From: Gnetum montanum
Taxonomy: Eukaryota > Streptophyta > Gnetopsida > Gnetales > Gnetaceae
Direction of reading: 5' to 3'
NCBI GenBank assembly: GCA_015680685.1
Contig: MNCI01004036.1
Location: 648,531-694,700 of the forward strand
Length of the DNA: 46,170 nucleotides
Below the pieces are notes generated by a model that was not told the DNA's origin, ran no database searches, and worked only from the letters and a program-made list of their open reading frames with translations. Shown here in pieces: positions 10,331 to 21,705 of the stretch. Numbering within the stretch: position 1 is the first letter of the stretch; every line of letters begins with the position of its first letter. The position numbers were made by a program, and so were the translations under genes.

Positions 10331-12714
10331 ATTTGGTTTGAAGGACCCTTAAATGTGTTTGATGCAGAGGATGAGGGTGCTAGAGATACAAGATGACCAA
10401 CTACATTAGGTTGTAAGGGTTTTGGAGGACTGTTGTGTCAGTGAAATGGTCGTTTCTTGGATCGATTGTTTGAACCACTCAGCTGGAATGCCAATTGTAA
10501 ATTTACAACCCTCATAGCATTTCTTTGCTACAACTATGGGGGAATTTCACCTTACATAGATGGAGTAAGAGGTAACTAGGTTGAGGGATGAGGAATGTAT
10601 GCAAATAGATGTGGAAGATGATATGGATATGGGGGCTCCTCTCTAGTAGATGGTGAATGAGTTCAATGGTACTCTAGAGGATAATAGTGATGTTGGAATG
10701 AGGTGTGGCTGGCAAAGCTTTATGGAGAAAGGGGTCGTTGAACATAGTACCTATATGGATCTTAGCAATGGCATTCCCCATGACTATGGTTGCTGCCACT
10801 AAAATTATTACTCATACAGTTGTGGTGAAGCTCCACTTAGATAGTAAGATTGTTGTTGCTGGTGGAAGTACCTTAGATTGCCTTGAGGACAAGGTAATCA
10901 TTTGGATGCCTACCTCTTTGCTAGTCGAGGATTCAGCATGTATACCCCAAACTCTTGTAAGTGTAACACCATAGGGAAACATCCTTTAGGATGTTCATAC
11001 TGACAAATGTCACACCCAACATTGTCATTGAAGTCTATCTCCATAAATTCTTCTATTGTAGCAACTTTGCCCTTACCTATTTAGTAGGCATGTTCAGCTT
11101 GTTTTTGCCTCCTACGGTTGTGATTACTATTCTACTCTTTGGATTATTTAGCAATCTTCATAATACTTTAAATTTTTTCATTCAAATAGTTCTATAACTT
11201 ATCAACCTTTGCTAAAATATTAGAAATATATTTTTGAATGGGTAAGGTTTTTTTGTTCACCACCTCATCAAGTGGTAACTCCTCCTCGTCACAAAATTAG
11301 ACATCCCTTTTCCTAATAAAAGGAGCCCTATTATATTCTTCTGCACTTTTCCTTTTTGGAAACTCACCTTATTCTTTTACTACCTACTCTATTAGTCTTT
11401 ATATCTAATGAGCTCTTAGTTTGGATAGTCTCCCTTGGACATAAACCCCAAGAGTTATTTTGGTTTCTTCTTTAAGCCCATCTATGATGTGGTGTAGTTG
11501 TTCCCTCTAAGAATAACCATGGCCAAGGCATAGATGTAAAAGAGAATAATATCTATCCATGGTGGCATCCAAGGGTTCATGTGATCCCTATTTCCAGCCT
11601 TGGATTTATCATCTCAGATTAGACACTCTGAAGTATGTTTGGTATTTATCATTAAATAGTTATAGCATAGTATTTCCTCTACGAATGGATTCTAGTTGCA
11701 AGGACCGATACCAACTTTCTACCTCTTTGATGAGTGTATTGGGGAATAGCTTCAATTTTTGCTAGCCATTCTCTATGTTTTGTAAGGTGTAGGCTTGTAG
11801 ATGGTTTTGTAGATCAAAGTTATATTCCCCCTAAAATCCTGAGATATTGTTCATGTCTAAGCACTTGATCTGACTATCTTACACATTCCTAGTTGGGATG
11901 TTGACTACCTCTACAATGTTAGGCATGCTTCAAGTTGTCAGTAAAAGATCATCATCATCATTATTTCATTGTCTTCAATGATGTCCTATGTTAACTCTTC
12001 GATTGTTTTGGACATGGCAATTAGTATTATTGTCTTGATGATCACTTTCATCATGATTGTTCTTTTTGTGACAATTTTTAGAAATAGAAGAAGACACAGA
12101 TGAAGAGGATGAAGAGGGAGGAGGACTACCACCACCATCATATTTTCCAACTCCCCTTCAATTGTCACAACCACCTTCATTAGGTTTCTTATCATCTTGA
12201 TGCTTGTCTAAGACCCTACCTTGACAACCATCTTTAATTGAACTTAGTTTGTTGATAGTGGAATGTAGATTCAAGTTCACACCCCATCACTAGTAATGAT
12301 GGAGAATTTTTATGTTGAGAGCCCCCAAATATAGGGTCCTCATTGTCATCTTAGTTTTAGTAAGAACAAGGGATTTGTTAACTATTTTCCCTTTACAAAT
12401 TCATGTTGCTTCTCCTGGTGTCTCCAGCATTGTGTTTCAATGGGATGGTAGTCCCAGTAGCCATAATCATGCACAACATTCTCCTCTTGAAGATCATGGA
12501 TGTCTAACTTCTTAAGAGTTAAAACTAGCATCACAAGCATAGATTGATCAAGGGGCATTACAATGTTACCTTTCATATCATGCCATTGCAGTTGTTCATC
12601 CTAATGTATGATGAAGGTGAAATTAGGCACATACTCATCTAGATAAGTAAATACCACCTTGCACTCTTGTGGAACTAGTAGTTTAGCATTGTCATGCTTG
12701 AGAGAAGAAGACAT
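10331..12714 (-). pseudogene. Element A gag (broken)
   Basis: A plausible start ATG lies at 12714 (MSSSLKHDNAK), about 135 bp inside the PBS. The capsid-like Retrotrans_gag region at about 11800-11400 contains a WYRSL segment, ELFNDKYQTYFRV, HEPLD and HHIIDGL; these align with WYRSLKPNSIRHW, ELFNEKYQTYVRV, HEPLD and YHIIDGL of element B. A zinc-knuckle remnant CDICQYEHPKGC lies at about 11010-10975 and has one residue fewer than the CX2CX3HX4C knuckle of B. About 12180-11990 is low-complexity. Stops occur throughout, so this copy is dead. Confidence 0.75.
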
Positions 12715-12848
12715 TTTGCAAACAAATAGAATATCAATGTGCTTATATAATTACATTACATGTGAGAGTGATGTTGACCTTGGGGTTCATCCAACAATGT
12801 TAATGATGTTCACTACTCCTAGATAGTGCACATTTTAAACAAAAAGAG

Positions 12849-12866
12849 TCCTTGGCAATAGCACCA
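12849..12866 (-). other. Primer-binding site of element A
   Basis: One nucleotide inside the 5' LTR the sense strand reads TGGTGCTATTGCCAAGGA. It resembles the plant tRNA-Asp primer site TGGCGCCGTTGCCGGGGA used by Athila/Tat-type elements, and every difference is a C-to-T or G-to-A change. Confidence 0.7.
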
Positions 12867-12867
12867 A

Positions 12868-13708
12868 TGATAAGTGGTGAAAGGTACCCCTATGCTCAAC
12901 CATACAAATCATGAAGTGTTCATGCACAATCCAATTGAATTTCATGAACTCTATGTCTTCTGGTACACTAGTCTTCTAGGAAGTGAACCTTACCCTAACA
13001 GTCATTCGTTGTCTCCCTAGTTACACTTGTGATGTACAAAAGTATGATTAAGAATAATTGAGGCATATGATTTTTATCATTTTATATTTTATGGTTTTGG
13101 TGGTTAAAATAAACATGATAATGAATAAAGTAATTTAATGTCTATGTTAATCTAATGGTCTCATTATTGTTTAACTAGTCCTAACACATCCCAAACAAAT
13201 ATAACATTTTTGGGCTACCAAGCATTAAGTACTATTGGGATTACCAAACATCATATGCATGCTTGAAGTGATTGTACTTATGTATTTACTTAATCACTAT
13301 TTAGCTTATCTCGCTTAATTACTTAACTAGCTTAATTACTGAGGAACATTGAATAAATAATTGAAAACATTAAATGCATGAATAAAACATTTAAGCTATC
13401 TAGAATGTTGCAAGGTTTATTAAGAAGCTCATTTGTATTACTGCATGCACTATCGTGCTTAGGTACAATAGTGCTCAAATAAAGATTTGTACACTCAATG
13501 ACTCCTGTTGTGGACACTTGGGAAAATATTCGAACTTTCAAATGTAAAATTTGCAAGAGCTCGGCTGCTACTATGACTTGACTTCTCATAAACATAGTTG
13601 TGAGTTTGTATTTATAGTTTTTATTATAGGGATGTGTCGATGGGGCCCCATAGATGTAGTAAACGCTTCATCAACGAGGACCCGTTAACATGATACTTTG
13701 ACACTCAT
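12868..13708 (-). repeat. Element A 5' LTR, complete
   Basis: The LTR is 841 bp and bounded by TGAT...ATCA. The U3 side lies at the right. The TATA box is the reverse complement of 13609-13616. Upstream of it on the sense strand are a perfect 12-bp palindrome ATGGGGCCCCAT (13640-13651) and an imperfect module AACGAGGACCCGTT (13673-13686). Confidence 0.85.
13609..13686 (-). promoter_or_regulatory. Element A LTR promoter: TATA box and palindromic modules
   Basis: A TATAAATA box (13616-13609) is preceded on the sense strand by ATGGGGCCCCAT at 13640-13651 and AACGAGGACCCGTT at 13673-13686. The 3' LTR shows the same TATA (1329-1336) but two copies of the AACG..CCTCGTT-like module. Confidence 0.6.
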
Positions 13709-14920
13709 CACTTTTCTACCTCTTTTAATTTCTATGCCTAAGATTTTTCTTGTAGCATTAAGTGCCTTCATCTCAAATTGAGATGACAGCTAATATTTCA
13801 ACTTAGTGATTTCTTGCATGTTGGTTCCTGCTATTAACATATCATCAACATAGAATAGTAGTATCAAATAGGCTTGTGAATATATCTTAAGGTAAAATAC
13901 AAGGGTCATTATCAACCCTTACAAATCAAACCTTGTCATGCGAGAATAAAATTTCTTATATCTCATGCTAGGGGATTGTTACAACCAATACAAGGATTTC
14001 AACAAGTGACATACCATGTTCTTATTACCCTTAACTACATAACCTTCAAGTTGTTGCATGTAGATTTCTTCATTAATATCTCCATGATGAAATGCAATCT
14101 TAACATCAATTTGTTCTAGTTCAAGACACAAAGTAGCCACAATGGACATTAGAGATCTTATTGATGTTAAGTTTACCATTGATGTAAAAAAAATTTTATA
14201 GTTAATACCCTCCTTTTGAGAGTATCATTTTCCTACTAGCCTTACCTTGTGTTCTCCTTCCTCTATTACCCTGAAAAGCCATATATGCTTAACAGGTTTT
14301 CTTGTAGGAGGAAGTTTAACAAGTTCACATGTCTTAATTTTTTAAGAGTGATTTCATTTCCTCATCTATAGCCTTTTTTCAAGATTTTTTTACTTTTAAA
14401 TACAAGGTTTTTTATAGGTTTGAGAAGCATCACTAATACATAAAATTATGAATCTCAATGCATAGGTATTTCTCTTACCCAACTTGACTTTCTTAATAGC
14501 TAATCTTCTTCTTGAAGAATTTGGATGGACTTTTCTTCCACATTTCCAAGTCTTCTATGTCATATATTCATGGTGAAGTTATCTATTCAAGCATGAAGGA
14601 CTTTATCTTTACTAGCCATTGTAATACTATTTAATTGATATAGTCTCCAACTTCCTTCTATATATCCTATGGCTATGATGGATTTTCCTTGAAAATTTAT
14701 GCATCTCTTATTTCCAAATAATAAGCTTTTGATGAGCTTAGGGATATAATATACCTTGGGAATTGTAATTATTCTACCATTATAGAATAAATTTAATTTA
14801 TCATATCCTGTAACTATACATGTTTCATCATTTCCAACAAAAAATAGAAGTAAATATAACTTCATTGTATTCAAAAAATCATTCTCTTCTAGGTGTAAAG
14901 TTATATGAAGCACTTGAATT
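13709..14920 (-). pseudogene. Copia element F, 5' part: protease/pre-integrase and RT (broken)
   Basis: This is the upstream continuation of the copia remnant at 300-903. At 14913-14587 it resembles the copia protease-to-GAG_pre-integrase region, with IPKVYYIPKLIKSLLF. The integrase core is missing; only a short linker is seen at about 14560-14400. RT follows: ELEQIDVKIAFHHGDINEEI and EGYVVKGNKNMVCHLLKSLY at 14179-13979, then the LYVDDMLIAGT active site at about 13850 (DD intact) and a QLSSQFEMK thumb block. RT ends at 13709 against element A. Element E abuts its protease end at 14921. Confidence 0.8.
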
Positions 14921-16036
14921 TGAGGATCGAGAACTTAAAAGGGGGGTTAAATAAGTTCCTCAATAAAATTGATCATCCACAAAAAACCACACTTAAATTT
15001 AACATCATTCCCCAACTTGGATAGTCCACACTTAGAGGGTAGATTCCTTGCACACCTTCGGACTTTATTTCTCTAAAATGTGGTTTGAAGGGTACCATAC
15101 CCTGTACAAGTTCTAAGCTCTAATCTAGAATGTTTCATCACTATGAAACCACTCAACCTTGCAAGGTACCAACAAGCTTAGAATGTGGTTTCAAGGATCC
15201 CAGAACCTTTACAAAATTGAGCTCCACTTCGGAGTGTTTTGACATTGCATAAGCACTTAATCCCTTAGGATCTAAACAAGCTTAATTATGATGCCTTCTC
15301 ACAAGAAGCACATCAACCCCAGTAGAGCAACAAGAGAAAAACAAAAACACAAGGAAAGAGTATCACTCAGATTATAGGTCTTTGTGCTTTGAAGCACAGT
15401 TCTACAATCAAGTAAATGATATCAAAAATGAAGTACACAAGTACAATAGAATAGAATAGACAATGATTTCTTTGATGTTGACAATGCTTATTCATAATTC
15501 TTGCACAATACTTAAGAGAGTGAAGTCTTCTTATAGCCTTCGAGTTTCCAAAAATACCTCAAAATTCATGCAATAGCTATCTAACAGCTAATGTAGATGT
15601 CTCCTTTGAGATTGGGATATCTCTCTAGAGTTGACTTTAATCCTAGGGAGATATCGCCTCTAAAAATGGGATGTCTCTATGAAGATATCTTCTTTGAAAA
15701 GGATACGTCTCCTATTTTTGGAAGTTGTCTCCTATGAATGCACTTCACTTCGGCCAAAACATCTTCTACTTAAGGACATCTTCTCAACTTTTGAACTTTG
15801 GTTTCTAAGGCTTCCTCTTGTTGATTTAATTTCCTCTCAATTGTTGGAGCATCTTCATTTAGCTTGCAATCTTCATACTCATCCATGCTCCCTTGAGTCC
15901 TTGTAGTCTCCACTTTGACATCTCTTTGTAGATCTCATTTCTTGAGTTCTCATTCATGCCTTGCAAAATCATCACATTTCATAACATTTTATGTTTTCCA
16001 TTTTCCTTAATATTTTGACATACCAAAATATCAACA
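14921..16036 (-). repeat. Element E 3' LTR
   Basis: The LTR is 1116 bp with sense-strand ends TGTTGA...CCTCA. Its first ~175 bp (plus strand) match 20373-20542, the surviving part of the 5' LTR. It carries a GCTATAAG TATA-like box (15537-15530) and a cluster of near-palindromic motifs at 15595-15732. Confidence 0.8.
15530..15732 (-). promoter_or_regulatory. Element E LTR promoter with repeated GATRTC motifs
   Basis: A TATA-like GCTATAAG lies at 15537-15530. Upstream on the sense strand are seven variants of one ~12-bp palindromic motif: AGATGTCTCC (15595), GGGATATCTC (15614), GAGATATCGCC (around 15648), GGGATGTCTC (15668), the perfect palindrome GAAGATATCTTC (15681-15692), GGATACGTCTCC (15701) and GAAGTTGTCTCC (15721). 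Variants of the same motif recur inside the element at 18180-18340. Confidence 0.6.
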
Positions 16037-16054
16037 ATCTTCCCCTTTTTTGGT
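16037..16054 (-). other. Polypurine tract of element E
   Basis: On the sense strand CCAAAAAAGGGGAAGAT directly precedes the LTR start TGTTGA. Confidence 0.75.
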
Positions 16055-16444
16055 GAGTCGATAAACCAATAAATAATAGCCAATAAAAATATTAAGACAT
16101 ATACATTCCAATGGTAGCCAAGGTTATAACTAGGGTAATGGATCTAAAGCTCATAGCATAGGGTAGATATCACATGAACCACATAAAACATATATTCATA
16201 AAATAATACAACAAAACACATGATATAGAAGCATGTTTTGTCCATAGCATAATCTATTCTCAAAAATTTCCACAATACATATAATCGCTGAAACATCCTC
16301 ATCATGTACAAAAATCACATATGTGTGAGTCCACAACAAAAATCACTTATGTTTATATCATAAAGCTATAAAATATCCATAATCCATCAAAAACTCTCTT
16401 TCCCTTTTTAAACATCATTAAAAAGAAGGGATGACCCAGGGACT

Positions 16445-18051
16445 CTAACCATTGACCTCAGTAGCATTGTCAGTGTCCTCATCTAAAGTAGCTGCAACAT
16501 GAGAAGGTCTATACATCTCTTCCTCATCATCATTACTACTGCTACTAGCACTAAACATGTGCTTCTCATCATCATCATTTAAATATGGTGTCGAGAAAGA
16601 AGCTCTTCATGGATGAAGCTTCACTTGAAATCAAGATGAAGCTAATGGATCTAGCTAAGCTGGATTCTGCTGAGAGGATGAGGAAGCTCCCTTCCTCTAA
16701 GAAGTGATGTCATCAGCAAGCCTTCATTAGGATGAAGTCCTAAAGATGCTCTCCATGGCCTACTACTTAAATGATCTAGGAGCATCATCTTGATGATGAG
16801 AATTGATGTCAAGCTACATGGGATTAGAATACTCTATTTGGACACATGCTAGTGGTGCATTAGGCTCCTCTAAATCTGACTCATTTCCCAAGTAATAGGC
16901 TTGAGAAGGACCAAGTACTAATTAATTTCTATGTCAAGCAGGAAGGTCATCCTCACTATTTAAAATGGAAGGAGTGTTAATCTCCTCATACTGTTATCCA
17001 TTAGAAGGAAGAGATACTCCAATAGCATCCATTCTCTTATGCAAGTAAGATAGAATTCTACCAATCATCTCTAAAGTATGAGCAAATGGCCAAAGGAGAT
17101 TCTTTAGGAAAGATCTTACCTATTCACTAGTAGATTTGGACCCTATCAACTAAGGAGAGATCTGAGATGATGATATTGATTTCTTCTTTTTTGACTGAGG
17201 TGGCCTAGTGTTGGGTCCAACTCCATCTGCATGGGAGGAAATCCTCTTCTCTACATACTCCCCAAGGCTCCTCTTTCCTTTGCGAAAAAACATCTCAGGA
17301 ATGGGCACACCCCTTTGACAAATTACAAACTGATGAGGTGAGGATGCCCAAAGATCCTCTCTTTGGTGAACATATGCAACATGTCACAATAGAGAGTATG
17401 GCCTAAGTTCAGTGGCTGCCCTATAAGTAGGTAGTAGAGAACAAAAGCTTGGTCTAGCATCCAATAGTTATATTTTTTCCCATTTACAATGATATTATAG
17501 TTAATAATGAGACACAAAGTGGAAGCATCTAGATACATCTTATTCCTATTAATACTGACTTCCCAAATAGTGCATCATAGAACTCATTATGGGTGGTGGG
17601 AATTATACTATTCGTAAAAATATCATTCATGGAATGAATGGTAGTCCAAAAAAACATTAGCACTAGAAATTCCAAGAAGTGCATTGACCACTTGGGGAGA
17701 CACATCAATCAATAAATCCCCAACCATAGAAGTAAACACCCCAACAACAGCATTGGTAATTACATTATTACAATAAAATTCTCTAACAATAACTCTAGGA
17801 ACATAAAAATAGATGGAAATGAAAGTCACCCAATTCAATACTTGGAAGTAATTCATCAATACTTTTTTCCAATGCAAAGGAAAGAAAAGAGAATGCTCTG
17901 AAATGATGTTAACGGTGCAAGTTATTTCAAATCAATGCTAAGCATTAAAAGACCTTAATTGTGGGGTGTAAGTATTTGGATTGTTGGTAGAGCCTCCTCT
18001 TGACCTCTTCTTTGGTGACATACTTGATGTTCCAACCTTTTTCATGGCCAT
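16445..18051 (-). pseudogene. Accessory ORF of element E, decayed
   Basis: The ORF runs from ATG at 18051 (MAMKKVGTSSMSPKKRSRGG, with an NLS-like PKKRSR) to a stop at 16445-16447, about 535 codons, with several frame breaks. At about 17877-17623 it contains VIVREFYCNN and LIDVSPQVVNALLGI, and at about 17530-17300 LNLGHTLYCDMLHM followed by ICQRGVPIPEMFF. This order matches the plant retroelement-associated 'putative plant transposon protein' domain and shares the CxRxGV-type motif with the accessory ORFs of A and B. The C-terminus is Ser/Asp/Glu-rich. It lies where pol would be, downstream of gag. Function unknown; there are no visible catalytic motifs. Confidence 0.65.
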
Positions 18052-18179
18052 GGCTACTCAAATCATTGTTGCTAGAGGTACCTATTCATCTCTTCATGGT
18101 CTTCTTTGATGAAAATGAATAAGAAATGAGGGTTTGGATTCAAATAGTGATATTCAATGAGGGTTTTTAATGAAAAAGT

Positions 18180-18340
18180 AGATGTATCCTTGGAAAGATG
18201 GATGTATCCTACACATTTAAAATATAGGTAGGTGTCTCTTTTGTAAAGTAGATGTCTTTGCCACATTGAGGAAAAACTTAGGAAGATGCCTCATTTTAGG
18301 ATTAGACATCTCCTAGGAGATGTTTTTAAGAAGGCATCTC
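18180..18340 (-). promoter_or_regulatory. Internal cluster of LTR-like palindromic motifs (E)
   Basis: Copies lie at 18180 (AGATGTATCC), 18200 (GGATGTATCC), 18230 (AGGTGTCTCT), 18250 (AGATGTCTTT), 18282 (GAAGATGCCTC) and 18331 (AGGCATCTCT). A perfect 18-bp palindrome ACATCTCCTAGGAGATGT lies at 18306-18323. They match the LTR motif class (15595-15732) and lie 130-290 bp upstream of the accessory ATG. No clear TATA box is visible between cluster and ATG. Confidence 0.55.
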
Positions 18341-18734
18341 TTTTGGATGAGACTCAATAGGATGGGGTTTTGGAATGGCTATGAAGGATTATAGACTTAA
18401 AAGTTACACAAAATAAATCAAAGACTTACCTTTACTTACCTTTCTTACTAAAGAGAATGAAAGTGCTTAGTAAGCTTGAGCATGAGAATCCCCTTTTGAA
18501 GTTTCTTTTCTCACAAACTTCTTCAATTACCAAGGCATGAATCCCTTTCACAAAATTTTTGGAGAGAGTCCTCTCATTCTCCTATTCCTTCCTTTTAATT
18601 CTCCATAATTTTTGAACTGCCTTATCCTTTTAAGTTGTCCACCATTCTTTTTTGTCCTACAAAATTCCATTTCTCAGTGCATTTGGGTAAGACCAAGGAG
18701 TCTTATGATATGACCAGATATTCATATGATAAAA

Positions 18735-20317
18735 ATTTAAATTTTTCTCTCATTTTTAAGCCAAAATTTATGAAAATAATAACATCTTACCTTTCTATAG
18801 TAGTTAAAGTGATCAAATCTTGGAGTAGCTCTTGGTTGAAATGTAGTGTCCGTTGATTCTTCATTCTTTGGAGAAGCCTTTTGTTAAGATGGATTTGGTG
18901 TAGATGTCTCCTCTTGTGTACAAAATTCCAATCCACTTTTATCATGTGGACTTCTCCCTTGTCCTAGAACCATTCATAGGAATTCTTTTCCTTTAACCAA
19001 CCTCTTATTTACAAGTTTTACATCTCCAAGCCCTTCTTTCATCTACTCACAAGACTTGGTTAGCTCTTTATTCTCAACCGTAAGGTCTAAGATTTTTTTA
19101 TGGGGTCTAAGATATTTGAATTTAATGAAGAAATATCTTGATCTTTAATTTTTAGTTGTTTACTTAACCTTTTTGCAAATATTTTGAAAAGATAAGAGTT
19201 CATTACACAAAAGTTCATACCTTTCTTCTTCATTTTCAAATTCATCATCTGAGGTGCCAGCATCATCATTTGTGATGGCCATATAGATGAGGTGTGAATC
19301 TTTTGTGTCATTCTCCATCTCTTCTTCACTTTGTTCTTCATCATCCCAACTTGTGTAGAAGTTGGTCTTTTTTATCTCCAAATCACTTTTTTCCTTTCGT
19401 TACAACGTACCATTACTAGAACATTTGTAGGCCACATGGCCTCTTCCACCGTAAATCCAATATTCTATTGAAGAAGAATCAAAATTAGAACTTGAGAAAC
19501 TTTTACCTCTTCTCCTACCTTTGAATCAATTGGGTCTTTATTGATTGGGGCTCTTAGTCCTTTTTGCAATAAGCCTTTGCAACCTTCTTGAGAGAAGAGC
19601 TATTTCTTCTTCATTGCCCTCATCTTGCTTAGCAAGTTCTTTTTTCTTGAAAGAAAATTTTATAGCAATCAGTTTTTCTTTTATTTCCCCTTTGCTTATG
19701 AGGTTCATTTCATGCAAAATAAGAGCACTTTGAAGCTTTTCAAATTTTAGAACTGAAAAATGTCTAATTTCCTTCATGGTTATGAACTTAGGTCTAAATT
19801 TTGGTTGGATCATTTAAATCATTTTTATTATGACATTACTTTTAGGTAAATCGTTACTTGTGCACCTGATTACCACAACAAGATCATTTTCCCTAGAGAA
19901 ATAATCTTTTATCTTTTCACCCTCTCTCATTCTAAGCTTATCATACTCACTTTGCAAAACTAAAAGTTTAGATTGCTTAACTATCGATGTTCCCTCATAA
20001 GTAGCTTCTAAAGTTTCCCAAATTTCTTTTGCCATTTTACATCTAGCTACCCTATTAAATTTAGATTTATTCAATACAAAATATAAACAATAGTTAGCTT
20101 TAGAATCATGCATAAACTTATCTATTTCTTCTTGTGTCCACTTGCTCTAGGGCTTGATGGCCTTTATTGCACTATCGATGGGCAATGTATACTCTTCGAG
20201 GATGGACTTCCATACTTTAAACTCCATAGACTTTAAGAATCCTTGCATCCTTGCCTTCCAATAGGCAAAGTCAAACCCATCGAACATTGGTGGCCTTATG
20301 TAAGATGTCCCCTCCAT
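18735..20317 (-). pseudogene. Element E gag, UBN2/copia type (broken)
   Basis: ATG at 20317 (MEGTSYIRPPMFDGFDFAYW) gives the classic start of plant copia Gag. KFNRVARCKMAKEIWETLEA follows at about 20070-20000, then LLVLQSEYDKLRM and the LSRRLQRLIAKR region (about 19600). The zinc knuckle at about 19462-19418 reads YWIYGGRGHVAYKC: both first cysteines of CX2CX4HX4C are Tyr (TGT to TAT), so metal binding is lost. An acidic SWDDEEQSEEEMEND segment and a C-terminal CYYFHKF motif follow. There are few stops, so the ORF is less decayed than its neighbours. It would have formed the particle; no pol follows. Confidence 0.8.
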
Positions 20318-20357
20318 AGTTCACTCTTAAAAGTTGATGTCAAACGAAAGAGTACTA

Positions 20358-20370
20358 GACTTTGATACCA
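20358..20370 (-). other. Primer-binding site of element E (initiator tRNA-Met)
   Basis: Two nucleotides inside the 5' LTR the sense strand reads TGGTATCAAAGTC, one to two changes from the plant tRNA-iMet site TGGTATCAGAGCC. This fixes LTR position, strand and the end of the 5' LTR. Confidence 0.85.
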
Positions 20371-20372
20371 CT

Positions 20373-20542
20373 TGAGGATCAAGAACTCTAAAGGAGGGTT
20401 GAATAAGTTCCCCAATAAAATTGATCAACCACAAAAATCACACTTAAATATAACATGGTTTCCCAACTTGGTTAGTCCACACTTTGAGGGTAGATTCCTT
20501 TCACACCTCCAGACTTTATTTCTCTAAAATATGGTTTGAAGG
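20373..20542 (-). repeat. Element E 5' LTR, fragment
   Basis: It aligns with 14921-15095 from its inner end. It stops at 20542/20543 where the LTR of element D begins, so D inserted into it. The remainder of this LTR is not seen again in the window. Confidence 0.8.
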
Positions 20543-21640
20543 TATTGGCGATCATTTGGGACCACAAACGTTGGATGGCCTCTTAGTCTCATGACTTTGG
20601 GAAGTCATAGGATCGAAGGTGTTCTTCAAATAGAGTTTAGATTCTTGTTGATCTTTGGAAACACCAAGGCCTAAATACCTCCAAATAAACTCAATAGTTA
20701 TGAAACATACAAGATGTTTGTATGTGTTTACTATTGTGAATATTGAAATGGTTGGGTTGCATATTAAACTGTAATCAGCTATCATAAAAGAGATTCAACT
20801 AACTTTTTCAAATACTGTGAGTTTTTGAAAATTCCTATTTTGTTAAATCACTTAGTCCATATAGTCCCTATAGTATTCTACTTACAATAAATAAAATTTT
20901 ATAAAAACATTGAGCACAATTCTACCAATCTACTCCTAATTTCCCTCAAAGAGAAAGTTCCATAAGAAAACTAGAAATAAAACAAGTTTTAATGTACTTA
21001 GAAAAAGAAAAAAAAGAAAGTAGATTCGTGTGAAATTTCAAATATTTAAGCAAGATAAATTAACACAAGAAAATAATTTACATTAAAGCTATTCCAATTC
21101 AATCTAACTACAAACTATCCAAACCCTCTAAGCTTAACAAGCAATTTCATAAACACAATCTTATTATACTACCAAAATGCTATGTAAATGAAAAAGTACA
21201 AGTCTCTATTTTGGATAGTTAATAGTTGTCAAAGATTACATTTAATAGAGCCTTCAAAAAATTTGACAATTTCAGGATTAAAATACCAAGGCAATACACT
21301 TTAAAATAATGAAGCTATTTCAGTCGTCTCAAAATACCAAAGATTTTCCTAGATCATTTATGCTCAAAATAGGAAATTTTGTTAAGACATTACTATTAAA
21401 TTGCTCTTTAGGCTTTTCAACAACATAAGCTCTTCTATGGAAAATCTTAATAGAAGTCTAATATTTCACAAAAACAGAGCTATAAAAGAAACCTAAGAAA
21501 AATCCCAAAATTAAATGCCAAGCACAATACTATCTAAAGCATTAAGTAACTAAAACAAAATGGAAAAAAATGAACTCACAGGATTAAAACAAAGCAACTA
21601 AATTGATGTCTTTAGCAAGCCATCTTATAAGTAATATTCA
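20543..21640 (-). repeat. Element D 3' LTR
   Basis: Over its first ~1000 bp it aligns closely with 38782-39786 and with 45384-46170. The right end at about 21640 (TGAATATT on the sense strand) is inferred from the purine-rich tract that follows and is less certain than the left end. Confidence 0.7.
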
Positions 21641-21705
21641 ATTTTCTTTTTTCCAAATATTTTTTTCCCCTCCCCCCTCTTTTTTTTTCTTCCTCCTTGA
21701 AGGTC
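21641..21705 (-). other. Candidate polypurine tract of element D
   Basis: A ~65 bp pyrimidine-rich run on the plus strand (purine-rich on the sense strand, including GAGGGGGGAGGGG) sits directly inside the inferred 3' LTR end. Confidence 0.5.

Larger units (their letters stand above)
905..13708 (-). mobile_element. Gypsy element A, Athila-like with post-pol accessory ORF
   Basis: In minus-strand order the element holds a complete 5' LTR (12868-13708), PBS, gag, protease, RT/RNase H, integrase, a ~2 kb spacer with a TATA-like box, a ~960-codon accessory ORF, a polypurine tract and a 3' LTR truncated on its outer side (905-1462). The pol motifs, with a VFMD(D/N)FS active site and a long post-integrase ORF, fit the Athila-type lineage. 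It sits inside the RT of copia element F. All coding parts are decayed. The two LTRs are recognisably the same sequence but differ at many positions and by a ~40 bp module, so the insertion is old. Confidence 0.85.
14921..20542 (-). mobile_element. Element E: copia-type gag plus accessory ORF, no pol
   Basis: In sense order: a partial 5' LTR (20373-20542, cut by element D), a Met-type PBS, a UBN2-type gag (20317 to about 18735), a cluster of palindromic motifs (18180-18340), an accessory ORF (18051-16445), a polypurine tract and a 1116-bp 3' LTR (14921-16036). No protease, integrase, RT or RNase H is detectable in the ~4.3 kb interior. It must have depended on another element for its enzymes. 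Confidence 0.75.

Noticed and set aside
9745-11197. Plus-strand frames around 9745-11197
   Set aside because: Antisense to the decayed protease and gag of element A; no homology of their own.
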